From Pseudomonadota bacterium (lineage in GTDB: Bacteria > Pseudomonadota > Gammaproteobacteria > Burkholderiales > Burkholderiaceae_C): a DNA stretch of 34,359 nucleotides. The stretch spans positions 1-34,359 of the forward strand of contig JAKBCY010000005.1 in NCBI GenBank assembly GCA_021807445.1, read 5' to 3'. How positions within the stretch are numbered: the stretch's first letter is position 1; each line of letters opens with the position of its first letter. Made by a program: the position numbers and the translations under genes. A model generated the notes under the pieces. It was given only the letters and a program-made list of their open reading frames with translations, made no database searches and was not told the DNA's origin. Positions 34,200-34,359 of this stretch are shown here, piece after piece.

Positions 34200-34359
34200 G
34201 GCAACGACACTCACCGCAGTCGGGGCTCGACCCTGTGCACCTGGCGTGCCTGCAGGCCCTTGGCCTTCCGATCGTTTACGTGCGGCGCAGCATCCTCGAC
34301 GACGCCGCAAGGTTCGCTTTGCTGCCTGAGCTCCCCGGGGTCGCGAAGGGCGTGACAGG
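34196..34359 (+). CDS. Partial gene overlapping rimI, possibly uracil-DNA glycosylase
   Basis: ATG 34196 overlaps the rimI stop and opens a frame without stops to the window edge (54 codons seen). It reads MRQRHSPQSGLDPVHLACL at the start, then LGLPIVYVRRS. In many betaproteobacteria a family 4/5-like uracil-DNA glycosylase follows rimI, and its N-terminus is poorly conserved, so this identity rests on gene order alone. The protein could also be another hypothetical. Confidence 0.5.
   Translation, partial: MRQRHSPQSGLDPVHLACLQALGLPIVYVRRSILDDAARFALLPELPGVAKGVT

Noticed and set aside
1-34359. CRISPR arrays, tRNA/rRNA genes, transposases, prophage genes, attachment sites
   Set aside because: No regularly spaced repeats, cloverleaf genes or recognisable mobile-element proteins were found on either strand by eye.

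Overview
The window is a 34.4 kb stretch of a chromosome that looks like a betaproteobacterium, most likely of the order Burkholderiales. The basis is the fused S10-spc-alpha ribosomal protein cluster with infA between secY and rpmJ, the close match of the ribosomal proteins to that group as I remember them, NodI/NodJ-type ABC genes, a TctD/TctE-type two-component pair, and a BirA without a DNA-binding domain next to a SPOR protein. No tRNA, rRNA, CRISPR array, transposase or phage gene is visible.

Region 1 (1-14,750, all +) is the ribosomal protein supercluster. It runs: 3' end of tuf, rpsJ, rplC-rplD-rplW-rplB-rpsS-rplV-rpsC-rplP-rpmC-rpsQ, rplN-rplX-rplE-rpsN-rpsH-rplF-rplR-rpsE-rpmD-rplO-secY-infA-rpmJ, rpsM-rpsK, rpsD, rpoA, rplQ. 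Most junctions overlap by 4 nt or are spaced less than 40 nt. Five junctions are long (about 120-260 nt): rpsJ/rplC, rpsQ/rplN, rpsK/rpsD, rpsD/rpoA and rpoA/rplQ. Each long junction holds strong inverted repeats, and two also hold promoter-like hexamers. A rho-independent terminator closes the cluster after rplQ.

Region 2 (14,810-18,836, +) holds a NodI/NodJ-type ABC exporter and the thiol-disulfide transporter DsbD. Region 3 (19,008-24,863) holds a cytoplasmic molybdenum oxidoreductase (-), a divergent M20 peptidase (+), and a minus-strand group SET-domain methyltransferase -> birA -> SPOR protein. Region 4 (25,032-28,192, +) is a TlpA-like periplasmic thioredoxin followed by DNA topoisomerase III. 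Region 5 (28,369-32,582, -) is dacB (a PBP4-type carboxypeptidase), then the tctD/tctE-type regulator and kinase. Region 6 (32,888 to the end, +) is tsaB, rimI and the start of a further gene, cut by the window edge.

Most of the window is core metabolism. The most interesting unexplained material is regulatory RNA. The rpsJ-rplC spacer has a promoter-like site followed by three hairpins, the first a perfect 13-bp stem, and the last abuts the rplC ribosome-binding site. The rpsK-rpsD spacer contains two mutually exclusive hairpins just before the gene for S4, a classic autoregulator. These are candidates for undescribed ribosomal protein leaders. I found no clear multi-gene novel system. The SET-domain gene beside birA and the orphan Mo enzyme are the most interesting proteins of unknown substrate.
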